A stretch of DNA of 34,128 nt, taken from positions 1-34,128 of the forward strand of contig CALVXO010000017.1 of NCBI GenBank assembly GCA_944371325.1, written 5' to 3'. The notes beneath the pieces are model-generated. The model was given only the letters and a program-made list of their open reading frames with translations, was not told the origin of the DNA and did no database searches. Positions 8,947-17,898 of the stretch are shown in pieces. Made by a program: the position numbers and the translations under genes. How positions within the stretch are numbered: the stretch's first letter is position 1; the number at the start of each line of letters is the position of its first letter. This DNA comes from an uncultured Bacilli bacterium. Its GTDB lineage: Bacteria; Bacillota_I; Bacilli_A; RF39; UBA660.

Positions 8947-8952
8947 AAAAGT

Positions 8953-8981
8953 ATTTTAGCATTTATATTTTTATTTGTCAA
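8953..8981 (-). promoter_or_regulatory. promoter of serS T-box transcript
   Basis: A consensus TTGACA, 17-base spacer and TGCTAAAAT (extended -10) on the minus strand. The -35 box lies inside the last codons of the CDF transporter gene, so serS has its own start. Confidence 0.75.
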
Positions 8982-9828
8982 TCGGTTCCATATGAATAAA
9001 TACATACTTTATTCTAGAATCTTTTTCTTTTAACTTTATTTCTATATCATCTATAACTTTATGAGCCTCAGTTAATAATATATTATTCATTATAACATTA
9101 GATACTAATTTATAATAAGGACCATATCTTAAAATATATAAATCCTTTATTTCAACTATTTTATCAAAAGAAATAATAATATTTTTTATTTCTTTTAAAT
9201 AATGTTTATCTAATATTTGTTCTTCTAATAAAATACCAATGTTATCTTTTAATATACTATAACCTGTTTTTATAATAAATAACGCTATTATAATTGTACT
9301 TAACATATCAGCATATTTTAATATATATATTTGATTAGAAAACTGCATCAATATAATAGATACTAAAACAAATATTGAACTATATACATCAGCCATACTT
9401 TCTTTGCCAGATGCTATTAAAATATTATTGGAATATTTAATGCCTTCCTTATAAATATAATTAGCTAGTATATACTTAGATACTATTGTAAATAAACTAA
9501 CTATTAGTATTAATGAATTTGGCATTATTATTTCTTTATTGAAAATATTATATATTAAACTAAAACCTAATATTATAATTACAATACCAATCATCATACT
9601 AGAAATATATTCAATTTTGCCATGACCAAAAGGATGTTTTTTATCGGCTGGTTTTAGTGATAAATAATTACCAAATATAGCTACTAAATCCGTTGACAAA
9701 TCACTTAATGAATGTATTCCATCTGCAATTAAAGAATTACATCTACCAATAAAACCAAACAAAATTTTAAATATAGATAAAAAGATATTGGTTATCGAAC
9801 TAACCAATAAAACTTTTGTTATTTTCAA
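8971..9828 (-). CDS. cation diffusion facilitator (CDF) family metal transporter
   Basis: A 285-residue membrane protein with about six hydrophobic helices and a short cytosolic C-terminal domain ending in VFIHMEP. CDF signatures: ADGIHSLSDLSTD in helix 2 (H39 and D43 as the metal pair) and KHPFGHGKIEYISS after it. In helix 5 the usual HxxxD/DxxxD reads ESMAD, so one ligand is Glu; this may change metal preference. The likely job is proton-coupled export of Zn, Mn or Fe. It starts 10 bases after polA and is probably co-transcribed with it. Confidence 0.88.
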   Translation of the reverse strand: MKITKVLLVSSITNIFLSIFKILFGFIGRCNSLIADGIHSLSDLSTDLVAIFGNYLSLKPADKKHPFGHGKIEYISSMMIGIVIIILGFSLIYNIFNKEIIMPNSLILIVSLFTIVSKYILANYIYKEGIKYSNNILIASGKESMADVYSSIFVLVSIILMQFSNQIYILKYADMLSTIIIALFIIKTGYSILKDNIGILLEEQILDKHYLKEIKNIIISFDKIVEIKDLYILRYGPYYKLVSNVIMNNILLTEAHKVIDDIEIKLKEKDSRIKYVFIHMEPIDK

Positions 9829-9838
9829 AATTAATCAC

Positions 9839-12373
9839 CTATTTCGCTTCGTACCAATTATTGCCATACTCAACGTCAATTTTAAGAGGTACTTTTAATT
9901 TAATCACATTTTCCATAACGTCTTTCATGATTTTAGTAACTTGTTCTTGTTCTTTTTTTAAACAATCAAACACTAATTCATCATGAACTTGAATTATTAA
10001 TTTAGATTTTAAATTGTTTTCTTTTAATTTTTGATGAATTAAAACCATTGCTTTTTTTATTATATCTGCACTAGTACCTTGAATAGGTGTATTTAAAGCC
10101 ATTCTTTCTCCTGATTGTCTAATCATATAATTAGTATTTTTTAATTCATCAATATTTCTTTTTCGATTAAATAATGTCTTGGCATATCCACATTCATAAG
10201 CATTTTTAATTGTATTATCCATATATTCTTTAATACCAGGATATGTTTTTAAATATTCATCAATAAATTGTTTCGCTTCTTTAGTAGATATATTTAAATT
10301 TTCAGATAAACCAAAACTACTAATACCATAGATAATACCAAAATTAACTGCTTTAGCTATTCTTCGCATCTCTTTAGTTACAACATCTGTTTTAAAAATA
10401 TCAGAAGCTGTTTTACTATGAATATCCAAATCATTATTAAAAGCATCTATTAAAGCTGGAACATTTGCCATATGAGCTAAAATACGTAATTCAATTTGAG
10501 AATAGTCACCACTTATAATGATTGAATTAGGTGATGGTACAAATGCTTTTCTAATTAATCTACCATATTCTGTTCTAATAGGAATATTTTGTAAATTAGG
10601 TTCAATACTAGATAATCTACCCGTTCTTGTTAAAGTTTGGGTATAAATAGTATGAATTTTACCATCCTTAATTGTACTAATTAATCCTTCAACATATGTT
10701 GTATATAATTTATTTAACATACGATATTCTAATATTTTTTCAATAATCGGATGTTTATTAACTAATTTATTTAAAACGTCAACAGCTGTAGAATAACCTG
10801 TTTTACCTTTTTTACCATGAGGTAAATTTAATCTTTCAAATAAAACTTCTCCTAATTGTTGTGGAGATGATATATTAAATGAAGTACCAGCTAAATTATA
10901 AATATCTTTACTTAATATTTCTAATTTAATTTTAATTTCATTACCCATTTCATTTAAAATATCTTTATCAACTACAACACCATCATATTCCATATCACCT
11001 AAAACATAAGTTAAAGGAATCTCTATTTCATTATATAGTTCTTCCATATCTTCTTCTTTTATTTTATTTAATAATTCATCTTTTATTTCATAAATAAACT
11101 TAGCTTTATTAACAACTATTTTAGATATATCATCTTGTTTTAAAACATTTTCATAAAAAGGAATATTATAGTTAAATTGATTAGCTAAATAAGCAATATC
11201 TTCTTTAGTGTTATATTCTAACAAAGCAGATGCAATCATTAAATCATCTTTAATATCAGGTATTTTTATATTTTTGTATTTCAAAGAAACGTAAAGTTTT
11301 TTTAAATCATATGTAAATACATCTAAACCATTTAAAAAATCTAAATTTGTTATGTTCTCTATATAATAAGCTACATCTTTATTATATATCCCTATACCTA
11401 TAATATTAGAATTATGATAATTTGTTCCATCTAATTCTATATAAATAGCGCATTCTTTATCAATTTTTATTTTACTTACATCATCAATTATTGTAATATT
11501 AATATCTTCTTCTTTTTTCTTTTCTTTTTTCAAAAATGAATAAAATTCTAATTCTTCATATAAACTCTTTAATTTATCAGTACTACCTAAATATTTTAAT
11601 TCATCAATATTAATATCGATTGGTACTTCTTTATAAATAGTAGCTATTTCATAACTCATATAAGCATTATCTTTATCATTAACTAATTTTTCTTTTGTTT
11701 TTCCTTTTATTTCATCAATATGTTCATATATACCATCTAATGTTTTATACTCTTGTAATAATTTTAAAGCTGTCTTTTCCCCTATTCCTTTAACACCAGG
11801 AATATTATCTGATGCATCGCCCATTAAGGCTTTTAAATCAATAATATTAATTGGTTTAATGCCATATTCCTTTGTAAAAGTATCTTCATTATATCTTAAA
11901 TAATCTTTTTGTTTTAATAATTTTATATCAATATCATTACTTATTAATTGCAATAAATCTTTATCACTACTTATTATTGTTCCAATGAAATTAGGATCTT
12001 TATTACAATATTCAGCAAATGTTCCAATTATATCATCAGCTTCATAATTATCAATTTCATAATATTTGATTCCCATAGCATTTAATAATTCTTTAGCTTT
12101 AGGAAATTGTAGTTTTAACTCATTAGGTGTTTCAATTCTACCTTGTTTATAAAAATCATATTTATCATGTCTAAATGTTTTTCCTTTATCAAAAGCTACC
12201 ATTATATAAGTTGGTTTTTCTTCTTCAATTATTTTATGCATCATATTAGCAAATCCAAACAAAGCATTAGTAGGAAAACCTTTACTATTTTTCATAAAAT
12301 TGCCATTATATGCAGTAGCATAATAACTTCTAAATAATAGATTATTACCATCAACTAATATTATTTTTTCCAT
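9839..12373 (-). CDS. polA: DNA polymerase I
   Basis: Repair and Okazaki-fragment polymerase of 844 residues. It has an N-terminal 5'-3' exonuclease (IILVDGNNLLFRSYYA, YEADDIIGT, LMGDASDNIPGVKGIGEKTA), a middle 3'-5' exonuclease-like domain, and a polymerase domain with motif A SGDYSQIELRILAH, motif B RRIAKAVNFGIIYG and motif C QVHDELVFD. The middle domain has IELDG where the DxE exonuclease motif should be, so proofreading is probably lost, as in Bacillus enzymes. I choose ATG 12373 because AAAGGTGA is well spaced from it; a GTG at 12382 would add three residues. It leads the pair with the CDF gene. Confidence 0.96.
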   Translation of the reverse strand: MEKIILVDGNNLLFRSYYATAYNGNFMKNSKGFPTNALFGFANMMHKIIEEEKPTYIMVAFDKGKTFRHDKYDFYKQGRIETPNELKLQFPKAKELLNAMGIKYYEIDNYEADDIIGTFAEYCNKDPNFIGTIISSDKDLLQLISNDIDIKLLKQKDYLRYNEDTFTKEYGIKPINIIDLKALMGDASDNIPGVKGIGEKTALKLLQEYKTLDGIYEHIDEIKGKTKEKLVNDKDNAYMSYEIATIYKEVPIDINIDELKYLGSTDKLKSLYEELEFYSFLKKEKKKEEDINITIIDDVSKIKIDKECAIYIELDGTNYHNSNIIGIGIYNKDVAYYIENITNLDFLNGLDVFTYDLKKLYVSLKYKNIKIPDIKDDLMIASALLEYNTKEDIAYLANQFNYNIPFYENVLKQDDISKIVVNKAKFIYEIKDELLNKIKEEDMEELYNEIEIPLTYVLGDMEYDGVVVDKDILNEMGNEIKIKLEILSKDIYNLAGTSFNISSPQQLGEVLFERLNLPHGKKGKTGYSTAVDVLNKLVNKHPIIEKILEYRMLNKLYTTYVEGLISTIKDGKIHTIYTQTLTRTGRLSSIEPNLQNIPIRTEYGRLIRKAFVPSPNSIIISGDYSQIELRILAHMANVPALIDAFNNDLDIHSKTASDIFKTDVVTKEMRRIAKAVNFGIIYGISSFGLSENLNISTKEAKQFIDEYLKTYPGIKEYMDNTIKNAYECGYAKTLFNRKRNIDELKNTNYMIRQSGERMALNTPIQGTSADIIKKAMVLIHQKLKENNLKSKLIIQVHDELVFDCLKKEQEQVTKIMKDVMENVIKLKVPLKIDVEYGNNWYEAK

Positions 12374-12390
12374 AACTTTCACCTTTAATT

Positions 12391-12399
12391 ATTATATCA
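12391..12399 (-). promoter_or_regulatory. extended -10 promoter of polA
   Basis: TGATATAAT on the minus strand has the TGn extension, with no good -35 box because the preceding terminator occupies that place. It lies 17 bases before the polA ATG, giving a leader of about 10 bases. Confidence 0.45.
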
Positions 12400-12414
12400 T
12401 AGATATTAAAAAAA

Positions 12415-12431
12415 ACGACTATAAAAGTCGT
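12415..12431 (-). terminator. rho-independent terminator of the 262-residue protein gene
   Basis: ACGACT-TTTAT-AGTCGT followed by eight T on the minus strand, 13 bases beyond the stop of the upstream gene and before the polA promoter. Confidence 0.85.
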
Positions 12432-12443
12432 ATAATATTTTTA

Positions 12444-13232
12444 TTAATTTTTCATCATATCTTTTATTTTTTCAAATTCTTCATCTGTAAATAAACTTAT
12501 CTTTTTTGCCCTACTATAACAATTAAAAATAAAATCTTTATCATTAGTAGCAATAACTTTTTTTATTAATTCTTCTATATTTAAATCTTCTTTTACCGCA
12601 CTTATTAATTCAAATAAATAATAATCATCTCTTTTTTCAATAAAATAATTTTCTATATTAGTAAAATTTTTCCCTTTTTTATTATAATTAAATGCTAATC
12701 TCCATAATGCTTCTCTTTTATCTTTTTTAATACCAACACTAACTAAATTATCAAATAATTCTTGACTTATTTTAGGCGTTAATGGTGCTTTAATAAATTG
12801 TGTAATAAATTCCAAAAATTCTAAATCATTCATTTTTTTGCAATATTTAAGATACACTGAATTATTTACTAAAAGTTTGTATAATTTCTCATATCTTGGT
12901 CCACTATCTCTTATTTTCTCTTTATCTTTTTTTAATTGTTCATATTGTTTTCTCGCAAATTCCATTGCTTCATCATTATTATCATTATTTATAATTACTT
13001 TTTCTAAATCATTCAATATTCGATTACGCATATTCATTTTATTTATTTCAAATTCATCTATTTCTATTGGAACATTTATTATGATTTCTTTTACTTCTTC
13101 TATAAGTTTAGCAATTTCTTTATTTTCTTTATTTGAAAATTTATTTTTATCAATATTTTCTAATAAAAAAATAAGTTCATCACTATTAATAAATCTATTT
13201 ACATATCTATAAATTATATTTATCAAATCCAT
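12444..13232 (-). CDS. hypothetical protein, helical, 262 residues
   Basis: I do not recognise this protein. It is Lys/Glu/Asn-rich, has no signal peptide or membrane segment and looks almost wholly helical. A charged stretch around residues 85-110 (EFARKQYEQLKKDKEKI) may form a coiled coil. The ATG at 13232 is preceded by AAAGGTGAATTGGT. The gene is monocistronic: tRNA-Ala and its terminator lie upstream, and its own terminator separates it from polA. It is a cytosolic protein of unknown role. Confidence 0.7.
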   Translation of the reverse strand: MDLINIIYRYVNRFINSDELIFLLENIDKNKFSNKENKEIAKLIEEVKEIIINVPIEIDEFEINKMNMRNRILNDLEKVIINNDNNDEAMEFARKQYEQLKKDKEKIRDSGPRYEKLYKLLVNNSVYLKYCKKMNDLEFLEFITQFIKAPLTPKISQELFDNLVSVGIKKDKREALWRLAFNYNKKGKNFTNIENYFIEKRDDYYLFELISAVKEDLNIEELIKKVIATNDKDFIFNCYSRAKKISLFTDEEFEKIKDMMKN

Positions 13233-13262
13233 ACCAATTCACCTTTATTAATCTATAAAAAA

Positions 13263-13281
13263 AATGTTCATTACAAACATT
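13263..13281 (-). terminator. terminator of tRNA-Ala
   Basis: AATGTT-TGTAATG-AACATT with a T run on the minus strand, 14 bases after the tRNA CCA end. Confidence 0.7.
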
Positions 13282-13294
13282 TTAAAATCAAACT

Positions 13295-13371
13295 TGGTGG
13301 AGAATAGGGGATTCGAACCCCTGACCCTCTGCGTGCAAGGCAGATGCTCTAGCCAGCTGAGCTAATTCCCC
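13295..13371 (-). tRNA. tRNA-Ala (anticodon UGC)
   Basis: The cloverleaf is complete: acceptor GGGGAAT/ATTCTCC with the Ala identity pair G3-U70, D arm AGCTCAGCTGG, anticodon arm TCTGC-CTTGCAC-GCAGA giving UGC, T arm GGTTCGAATCC, discriminator A and an encoded CCA (13295-13297). Confidence 0.97.
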
Positions 13372-13494
13372 AAGTGCATTAATAATATAGCATATATTAC
13401 TAATACTTGTCAAGATTTTATTTTGTTTTTCTTAAATTTTACAATTTATTAAAATTATTTTGTTATAAATTATGCAATTTTTATTTATAATTAA

Positions 13495-14307
13495 TCATTT
13501 ATTATCAGTTAGTTCAATATAGTTTTGCGATGTAATTATTGATTTACCTAATTCATTTTCTATTTCAATCTTTGCTTTATTTAATACATTGCCAGCTTTA
13601 TTTACATCTTCTTTTAATCTATTAATCCCTTGACTATTATTTTTTCTATGAAATTCAACTGCTGTTGCTTCGCCTAAATTCGTTAATGCTAACTCAATAT
13701 TAGTCATTGAATCACGTAAATTTTGACTTTCATGTAATCCCTTGATATTCTTATATTCTTTGGCATCAATACCAAAACCAGATTTGTATATTTCATTTGT
13801 TAAAATAGCATAATCTTTCCCTACTTTTGCCCCTCTTTCTTTCCATTCATCAGTTAAATTATGCCTTGTTGTGATACTTCTTTCCCTTTGTTCGATCCAA
13901 GATTTAGAATATCCTTTCTTTTCATAAATTTGCTTCATTCTATCCATAGCAAGTTCTGGATTATTAATTTCTTCAATTCTCTCACTTCCAACTTTAGCAA
14001 GCCACCTTTTAAATGGTTCTGCCTTAGAAGAAGGAATTGATTGAATAATGCGTAATATTCCTTCTGTATCAGCCATTTGAATTTTTCTTTTTTTACCATC
14101 ATTAGCAGTCATTACAAGTAGGGTACAAATTGTACCCCAGTTATTTTGAATTTCTAGATCTCTCGCTTTTAGTTTTTTTGTATATTGTTTTGGATCTTTA
14201 GAATCTGTAAGGGCATATACAACATCAAAAATACTAAAATACCATTTATTATTTTGCCACGTTTTCCTAATTTTTTTATCTTCGAAAAGTGCTAATTTAT
14301 TTTCCAT
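13495..14307 (-). CDS. Bro-N domain protein (antirepressor-like)
   Basis: A 270-residue protein with an N-terminal BRO/antirepressor domain over about residues 1-105 (IRKTWQNNKWYFSIFDVV, PKQYTKKLKARD, ADTEGILRIIQSIPS), a DNA-binding fold common in phages and mobile genes. The C-terminal half has QRERSITTRHNLTDEWKERG and FHRKNNSQGINRLKEDVNKAG, shared in my recollection by many gut-bacterial Bro-N proteins. It overlaps the upstream XRE-type gene by 11 bases with a strong AAGGGAGGAAATAG ribosome site. The compact regulator-plus-effector pair between two tRNA genes resembles a phage remnant or a toxin-antitoxin-like unit; the function is open. Confidence 0.8.
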   Translation of the reverse strand: MENKLALFEDKKIRKTWQNNKWYFSIFDVVYALTDSKDPKQYTKKLKARDLEIQNNWGTICTLLVMTANDGKKRKIQMADTEGILRIIQSIPSSKAEPFKRWLAKVGSERIEEINNPELAMDRMKQIYEKKGYSKSWIEQRERSITTRHNLTDEWKERGAKVGKDYAILTNEIYKSGFGIDAKEYKNIKGLHESQNLRDSMTNIELALTNLGEATAVEFHRKNNSQGINRLKEDVNKAGNVLNKAKIEIENELGKSIITSQNYIELTDNK

Positions 14308-14551
14308 CTATTTCCTCCCTTATTTTTGTAATTGATAAAGTATAACCAAAAGGTTCTAATATTTTAATTAATGTATTTATTTGTGGATGCTTTTTTCTAT
14401 TTTCAATAACTGCTATCATTTCTCTTACGACACCAGAAACATTAACCATTTGTTGTTGACTAATTCCTAAGTCATTTCTTAATTTTATAAATTCACATAT
14501 CAAATTATACTCTAATTCCATAATTCTTTTTTCATCTATAATTTTATTCAA
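14297..14551 (-). CDS. XRE-family helix-turn-helix regulator
   Basis: An 84-residue protein with a five-helix Cro/C1-type HTH over residues about 18-75 (LRNDLGISQQQMVNVSGVVREMIAVIENRKKHPQINTL). I choose the TTG at 14551, which lies 5 bases after AAGGTGA; the GTG at 14560 falls inside that ribosome site. It precedes and overlaps the Bro-N gene, suggesting an autoregulated two-gene operon. The usual Ala-Gly-turn region is replaced by VSGVVREM, typical of HTHs in toxin-antitoxin-like pairs. Confidence 0.8.
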   Translation of the reverse strand: MNKIIDEKRIMELEYNLICEFIKLRNDLGISQQQMVNVSGVVREMIAVIENRKKHPQINTLIKILEPFGYTLSITKIREEIDGK

Positions 14552-14568
14552 TGATATCACCTTATGTA

Positions 14569-14597
14569 ATTATATAATAATTCAATTTGGTAGTCAT
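14569..14597 (-). promoter_or_regulatory. promoter of the XRE/Bro-N operon
   Basis: ATGACT, a 17-base spacer and TATAAT on the minus strand, 17 bases before the chosen TTG start. The predicted leader is about 10 bases. Confidence 0.45.
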
Positions 14598-14622
14598 AAG
14601 TTACAAATATATTCAAACAAAA

Positions 14623-14638
14623 ACCTTATAAATAAGGT
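14623..14638 (-). terminator. terminator of tRNA-Arg
   Basis: ACCTTA-TTTA-TAAGGT followed by TTTTTG on the minus strand, 12 bases beyond the tRNA 3' end. Confidence 0.75.
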
Positions 14639-14650
14639 CTAATTAATAAA

Positions 14651-14726
14651 TGGTGTCCACGTTAGGAGTTGAACCTATAATCATTCCCTTCGGAGAGGAA
14701 TATTCTATCCATTGAACTACGTGGAC
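14651..14726 (-). tRNA. tRNA-Arg (anticodon CCG)
   Basis: Acceptor GTCCACG/CGTGGAC, D arm TAGTTCAATGGATAGAA, anticodon arm TTCCT-CTCCGAA-GGGAA giving CCG, discriminator A and encoded CCA (14651-14653). The outermost T-stem pair is A-A, so the T stem has four clean pairs. Confidence 0.93.
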
Positions 14727-14735
14727 ATACCATTA

Positions 14736-16496
14736 TTATAACTCTTTTAAATATTCGTGTAAATTAAAAGCAACTTCTTTTGGTAAAATACTTTCTAGTT
14801 CTTCTACACTTAATTCTTTTAATTTAGTTAAACTTTTATATTTTTTTAGTAATAAAGTTCTTCTTTTTTCCCCTATTCCTTCAATATTGCTTAATACACT
14901 CTCTAAACTTCCTTTACTTCTTAATTGTTTGTGATAATTAATTGTGTAATTATGAACTTCATCTTGCATTCTCTCTAAATAATGAAATAAATTAGATTTT
15001 TTATCAATATCTATTTCAATTATTGGATCAAAAGCTAATAACTTACTAGTAGCATGTTTATCATCTTTTTTTAATCCTATAACCATGATATCTAAATTTA
15101 ATTGATTTAATATTTCTCGTGCAATATGCATTTGTCCTATTCCACCATCAACTATAATTAAATCTGGTTTATCTAAATTATCTTTTAATACTCTAAAATA
15201 TCTTCGATATATAACTTCTCTCATTGTACCATAATCATCGTTTTTATCAACAGTTATTTTATATTTACGATATTCATTTTTAGCTTCTTTTCCATCGATA
15301 TAAACAACCATCCCCGATACATTAAAATTACCAAACAAATTAGAATTATCAAATATTTCAATTCGATCTAGTTTATCTAATTTCAAAATGTTTTTTAATT
15401 CTTCATTAGCAATACTTGTTTTTTCTTCATCTTTTTTGATTAATTCAAATTTTTCATTTAATAATATTTTTGCATTATTACATGCCATATCAACTATTTT
15501 TTTCTTATCACCTTTTATTGGACTAAAAACTTTAATATTTAAATATTCACTTAATAAGTTAGTATCAATATTATCGGTTACCAATATTTCTTTTGGTTTT
15601 ATAATATCTTTATCATAAAATTTAGATATATAACTATTTAATGTATCATCTACTTCATCAATCAAAGGAAATATTTTTGAATGTTTTCCTATTAATTTAG
15701 ATCCTCTTATAAAAAATACTTCAATTGATAAATATCCTTTATCAGTATAATATCCAAAGACATCTCGATCAACGTTGTCACCCATTTCAACTTGTTGTTT
15801 TGTTAAAACTAGTTCAATATAATCTAATAATTCTTTTAACTCTTTAGCCTTTTCATAATGCATCAATTCACTTTCTTTTAACATTTCTTCTTTAATTTTA
15901 TTAGATACTATACTATGATCGCCCTTTAAAAATTTAATTATTTCATTTTTCATTTCGTTTATTTTATTGATATCAACATTATTTGTACAATAACCTAAAC
16001 ATTGGTTAATGTGGTAATATAAACAAGGTTTCTTATTATAAGTCGTACATTTTCTTAAAGGATAAATCCTATTTAATAAATTAACAGTATTTCTAGCTGC
16101 TGTAACATTAGGATAAGGTCCATATAAATGATTAGTATTTTTCTTTCTATTAATTGTTCTTACAATTGATAATCTGGGTACTTTTTCATCGGTTAATTCA
16201 ATATAAGGATAACTTTTATCATCACGTAATAATATATTATATTTAGGATTATATTGTTTTATTAAATTGTTTTCTAAAATTAATGCTTCCATTTCACTAT
16301 TAACAACAACATAATCAAAATCTTTTATTTCACTTACTAATTTAGCTGTTTTACCAAAATGTGTACCTCTAAAATAAGAACTTAATCTATTTTTTAATTT
16401 CTTAGCTTTACCAACATAAATAATATTATTATCTTTATTTTTCATTAAATAGCATCCTGGTTTTTGAGGTACCAAAGATAATTTTTCTTTAATCAT
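14736..16496 (-). CDS. uvrC: excinuclease ABC subunit C
   Basis: Makes the dual incisions in nucleotide excision repair after UvrA/UvrB loading. The 586-residue protein has the GIY-YIG nuclease (GCYLMKN ... IIYVGKAKKLKNRLSSYF, residues 15-42), four Cys near residues 160-175 (CTTYNKKPCLYYHINQCLGYC), the UvrB-binding helices near 205-230, the RNase H-like nuclease (DNSNLFGNFNVSGMVV and IIVDGGIGQ) and a C-terminal helix-hairpin-helix (SNIEGIGEKRRTLLLKKY). I choose ATG 16496, with AGGAAG 7 bases upstream. It begins 4 bases after the radical SAM gene. Confidence 0.96.
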   Translation of the reverse strand: MIKEKLSLVPQKPGCYLMKNKDNNIIYVGKAKKLKNRLSSYFRGTHFGKTAKLVSEIKDFDYVVVNSEMEALILENNLIKQYNPKYNILLRDDKSYPYIELTDEKVPRLSIVRTINRKKNTNHLYGPYPNVTAARNTVNLLNRIYPLRKCTTYNKKPCLYYHINQCLGYCTNNVDINKINEMKNEIIKFLKGDHSIVSNKIKEEMLKESELMHYEKAKELKELLDYIELVLTKQQVEMGDNVDRDVFGYYTDKGYLSIEVFFIRGSKLIGKHSKIFPLIDEVDDTLNSYISKFYDKDIIKPKEILVTDNIDTNLLSEYLNIKVFSPIKGDKKKIVDMACNNAKILLNEKFELIKKDEEKTSIANEELKNILKLDKLDRIEIFDNSNLFGNFNVSGMVVYIDGKEAKNEYRKYKITVDKNDDYGTMREVIYRRYFRVLKDNLDKPDLIIVDGGIGQMHIAREILNQLNLDIMVIGLKKDDKHATSKLLAFDPIIEIDIDKKSNLFHYLERMQDEVHNYTINYHKQLRSKGSLESVLSNIEGIGEKRRTLLLKKYKSLTKLKELSVEELESILPKEVAFNLHEYLKEL

Positions 16497-16500
16497 TCTA

Positions 16501-17271
16501 TCACTTCCTAAAATCACATTTTTGACACAACTCTTCTACTAATTTATTATTGTTAAAATTGATTATAATATTTTTAGTTCTTTCTTTATTTAAAATATCA
16601 CCAAATTCTTCTTTTAATATATTACCTAAATTAATTACACCTGTATCTAGACAACAAGGAACTACGGTTCCATCAACTAATATACCCAAATGAGTTTTTA
16701 AACCATAACAAGTTCCTCTATCAGATATAAATTTGTTATTTAAACTTGGCCAAGTAAATTCCTTATCTCTATTTAAATAAATATTATTTTTTAATTTAAA
16801 ATTATTAGTTATTTCATCTTTATAATCATAATATTTTAAAACTTGCTTCAACAAATTATCATTTGTCCAAAATCTGTAAACTATTTGTACTCCTTTACTA
16901 CTTAAATAATCACCACATTTTAAAACATCTAAAAGTTTATCTTCACTTAAACTATGTAGTGATATATTAATTTGTCTAACATTATCTAATAATTTGTATT
17001 TTTTACTCAATAAAGTTCCATTAGTTGTAATATTAACTTGTTTATTATATTTAAAACATAAATTTAAAATATCTTCTATTTTAGAATGAATTAATGGTTC
17101 ACCTTTAATATGTAAATACAAATAATCAGTATAATCATTTATTTGTTTTAAAATATGCTCAAAATTATCTAAACTCATCTCTTGTTTTTTTCTATTATCC
17201 TTAGAACAAAAAGGACAATTTAAATTACAAATATTAGTTATTTCAATATAAATCTTTTTAAACTTTTTCAT
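16501..17271 (-). CDS. radical SAM/SPASM-type protein
   Basis: A 256-residue radical SAM enzyme. The [4Fe-4S]-SAM motif is CNLNCPFC (C15, C19, C22), followed by the GEPL glycine-rich motif (HIKGEPLIH) and an ITTNGTLL strand. The C-terminal part has paired cysteines (PCCLDTG and LCQKC), resembling a short SPASM/twitch auxiliary cluster region, so it may modify a peptide or protein. No substrate peptide is visible nearby. It has no evident ribosome site; a TAAAAT box lies 7 bases before the ATG, so it may be leaderless. It probably shares a transcript with uvrC. Confidence 0.82.
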   Translation of the reverse strand: MKKFKKIYIEITNICNLNCPFCSKDNRKKQEMSLDNFEHILKQINDYTDYLYLHIKGEPLIHSKIEDILNLCFKYNKQVNITTNGTLLSKKYKLLDNVRQINISLHSLSEDKLLDVLKCGDYLSSKGVQIVYRFWTNDNLLKQVLKYYDYKDEITNNFKLKNNIYLNRDKEFTWPSLNNKFISDRGTCYGLKTHLGILVDGTVVPCCLDTGVINLGNILKEEFGDILNKERTKNIIINFNNNKLVEELCQKCDFRK

Positions 17272-17292
17272 ATTTACTATTTTATCACATTC

Positions 17293-17321
17293 TAGACTTA
17301 TTTTAAATAATAAGATATAAT
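17293..17321 (+). promoter_or_regulatory. promoter of the yigZ-dac pair
   Basis: TAGACT, a 17-base spacer and TATAAT on the plus strand, 16 bases before the YigZ-family ATG. Confidence 0.55.
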
Positions 17322-17337
17322 TAAATATGGTGATTAA

Positions 17338-17898
17338 ATGATTTCAGTAGTAGATAATATAAATACAATTATTATTAATAAATCTAAATTTATTGCTTTA
17401 ACTTATCATATTGATAGTATAGATGAAATAAAAGAAAAAATAGAAGAAGTCAAAAAAAAATATAAAGACGCTACTCATTATTGTTATGCTTATATCTTAG
17501 ATAATTTTGAAAAAGCAAATGATAATGGTGAACCATCTGGAACAGCTGGTCTTCCTATCTTAAATGTTTTAAAAAAAGAAAATTTAAATCATGTATTATG
17601 CATTGTCGTAAGATATTTTGGTGGTATTAAATTAGGTGCTGGCGGCTTAATAAGAGCTTATTCTAATGCTACTAAAGAAGCTATAATTACAAAGAAATAT
17701 AATAAAGGTTATCTAATTAAAGTTGATATTGAATATAACAATATTAAACAAATTGAATATCAATTAAATAATAGTATTATAATTGAAAAAAACTTTAATG
17801 AAAATCCTTATTATATTGTTAAAATAACTAAAGAAGAATTAAATAAATTAAAAATAAAATACAATATAATTAAAGAAGTATATGTGGAGGAGTTATGA
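17338..17898 (+). CDS. yigZ: YigZ/IMPACT (UPF0029) family protein
   Basis: A 186-residue member of the YigZ family. The signature region runs from YKDATHYCYAYIL through NGEPSGTAGLPIL to VVRYFGGIKLGAGGLIRAYS (residues about 39-115), with the Gly-rich nucleic-acid-binding-like motif intact, and a ferredoxin-like C-terminal DUF1949-type domain follows. The family resembles eukaryotic IMPACT and EF-G domain IV; its bacterial role is not settled. GGTGATTAA precedes the ATG, and its TGA overlaps the next ATG by 4 bases. Confidence 0.9.
   Translation: MISVVDNINTIIINKSKFIALTYHIDSIDEIKEKIEEVKKKYKDATHYCYAYILDNFEKANDNGEPSGTAGLPILNVLKKENLNHVLCIVVRYFGGIKLGAGGLIRAYSNATKEAIITKKYNKGYLIKVDIEYNNIKQIEYQLNNSIIIEKNFNENPYYIVKITKEELNKLKIKYNIIKEVYVEEL

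Noticed and set aside
16501..16503. Mycoplasma-type genetic code (TGA as Trp)
   Set aside because: TGA ends the radical SAM gene and yigZ, and Trp residues are coded TGG throughout.
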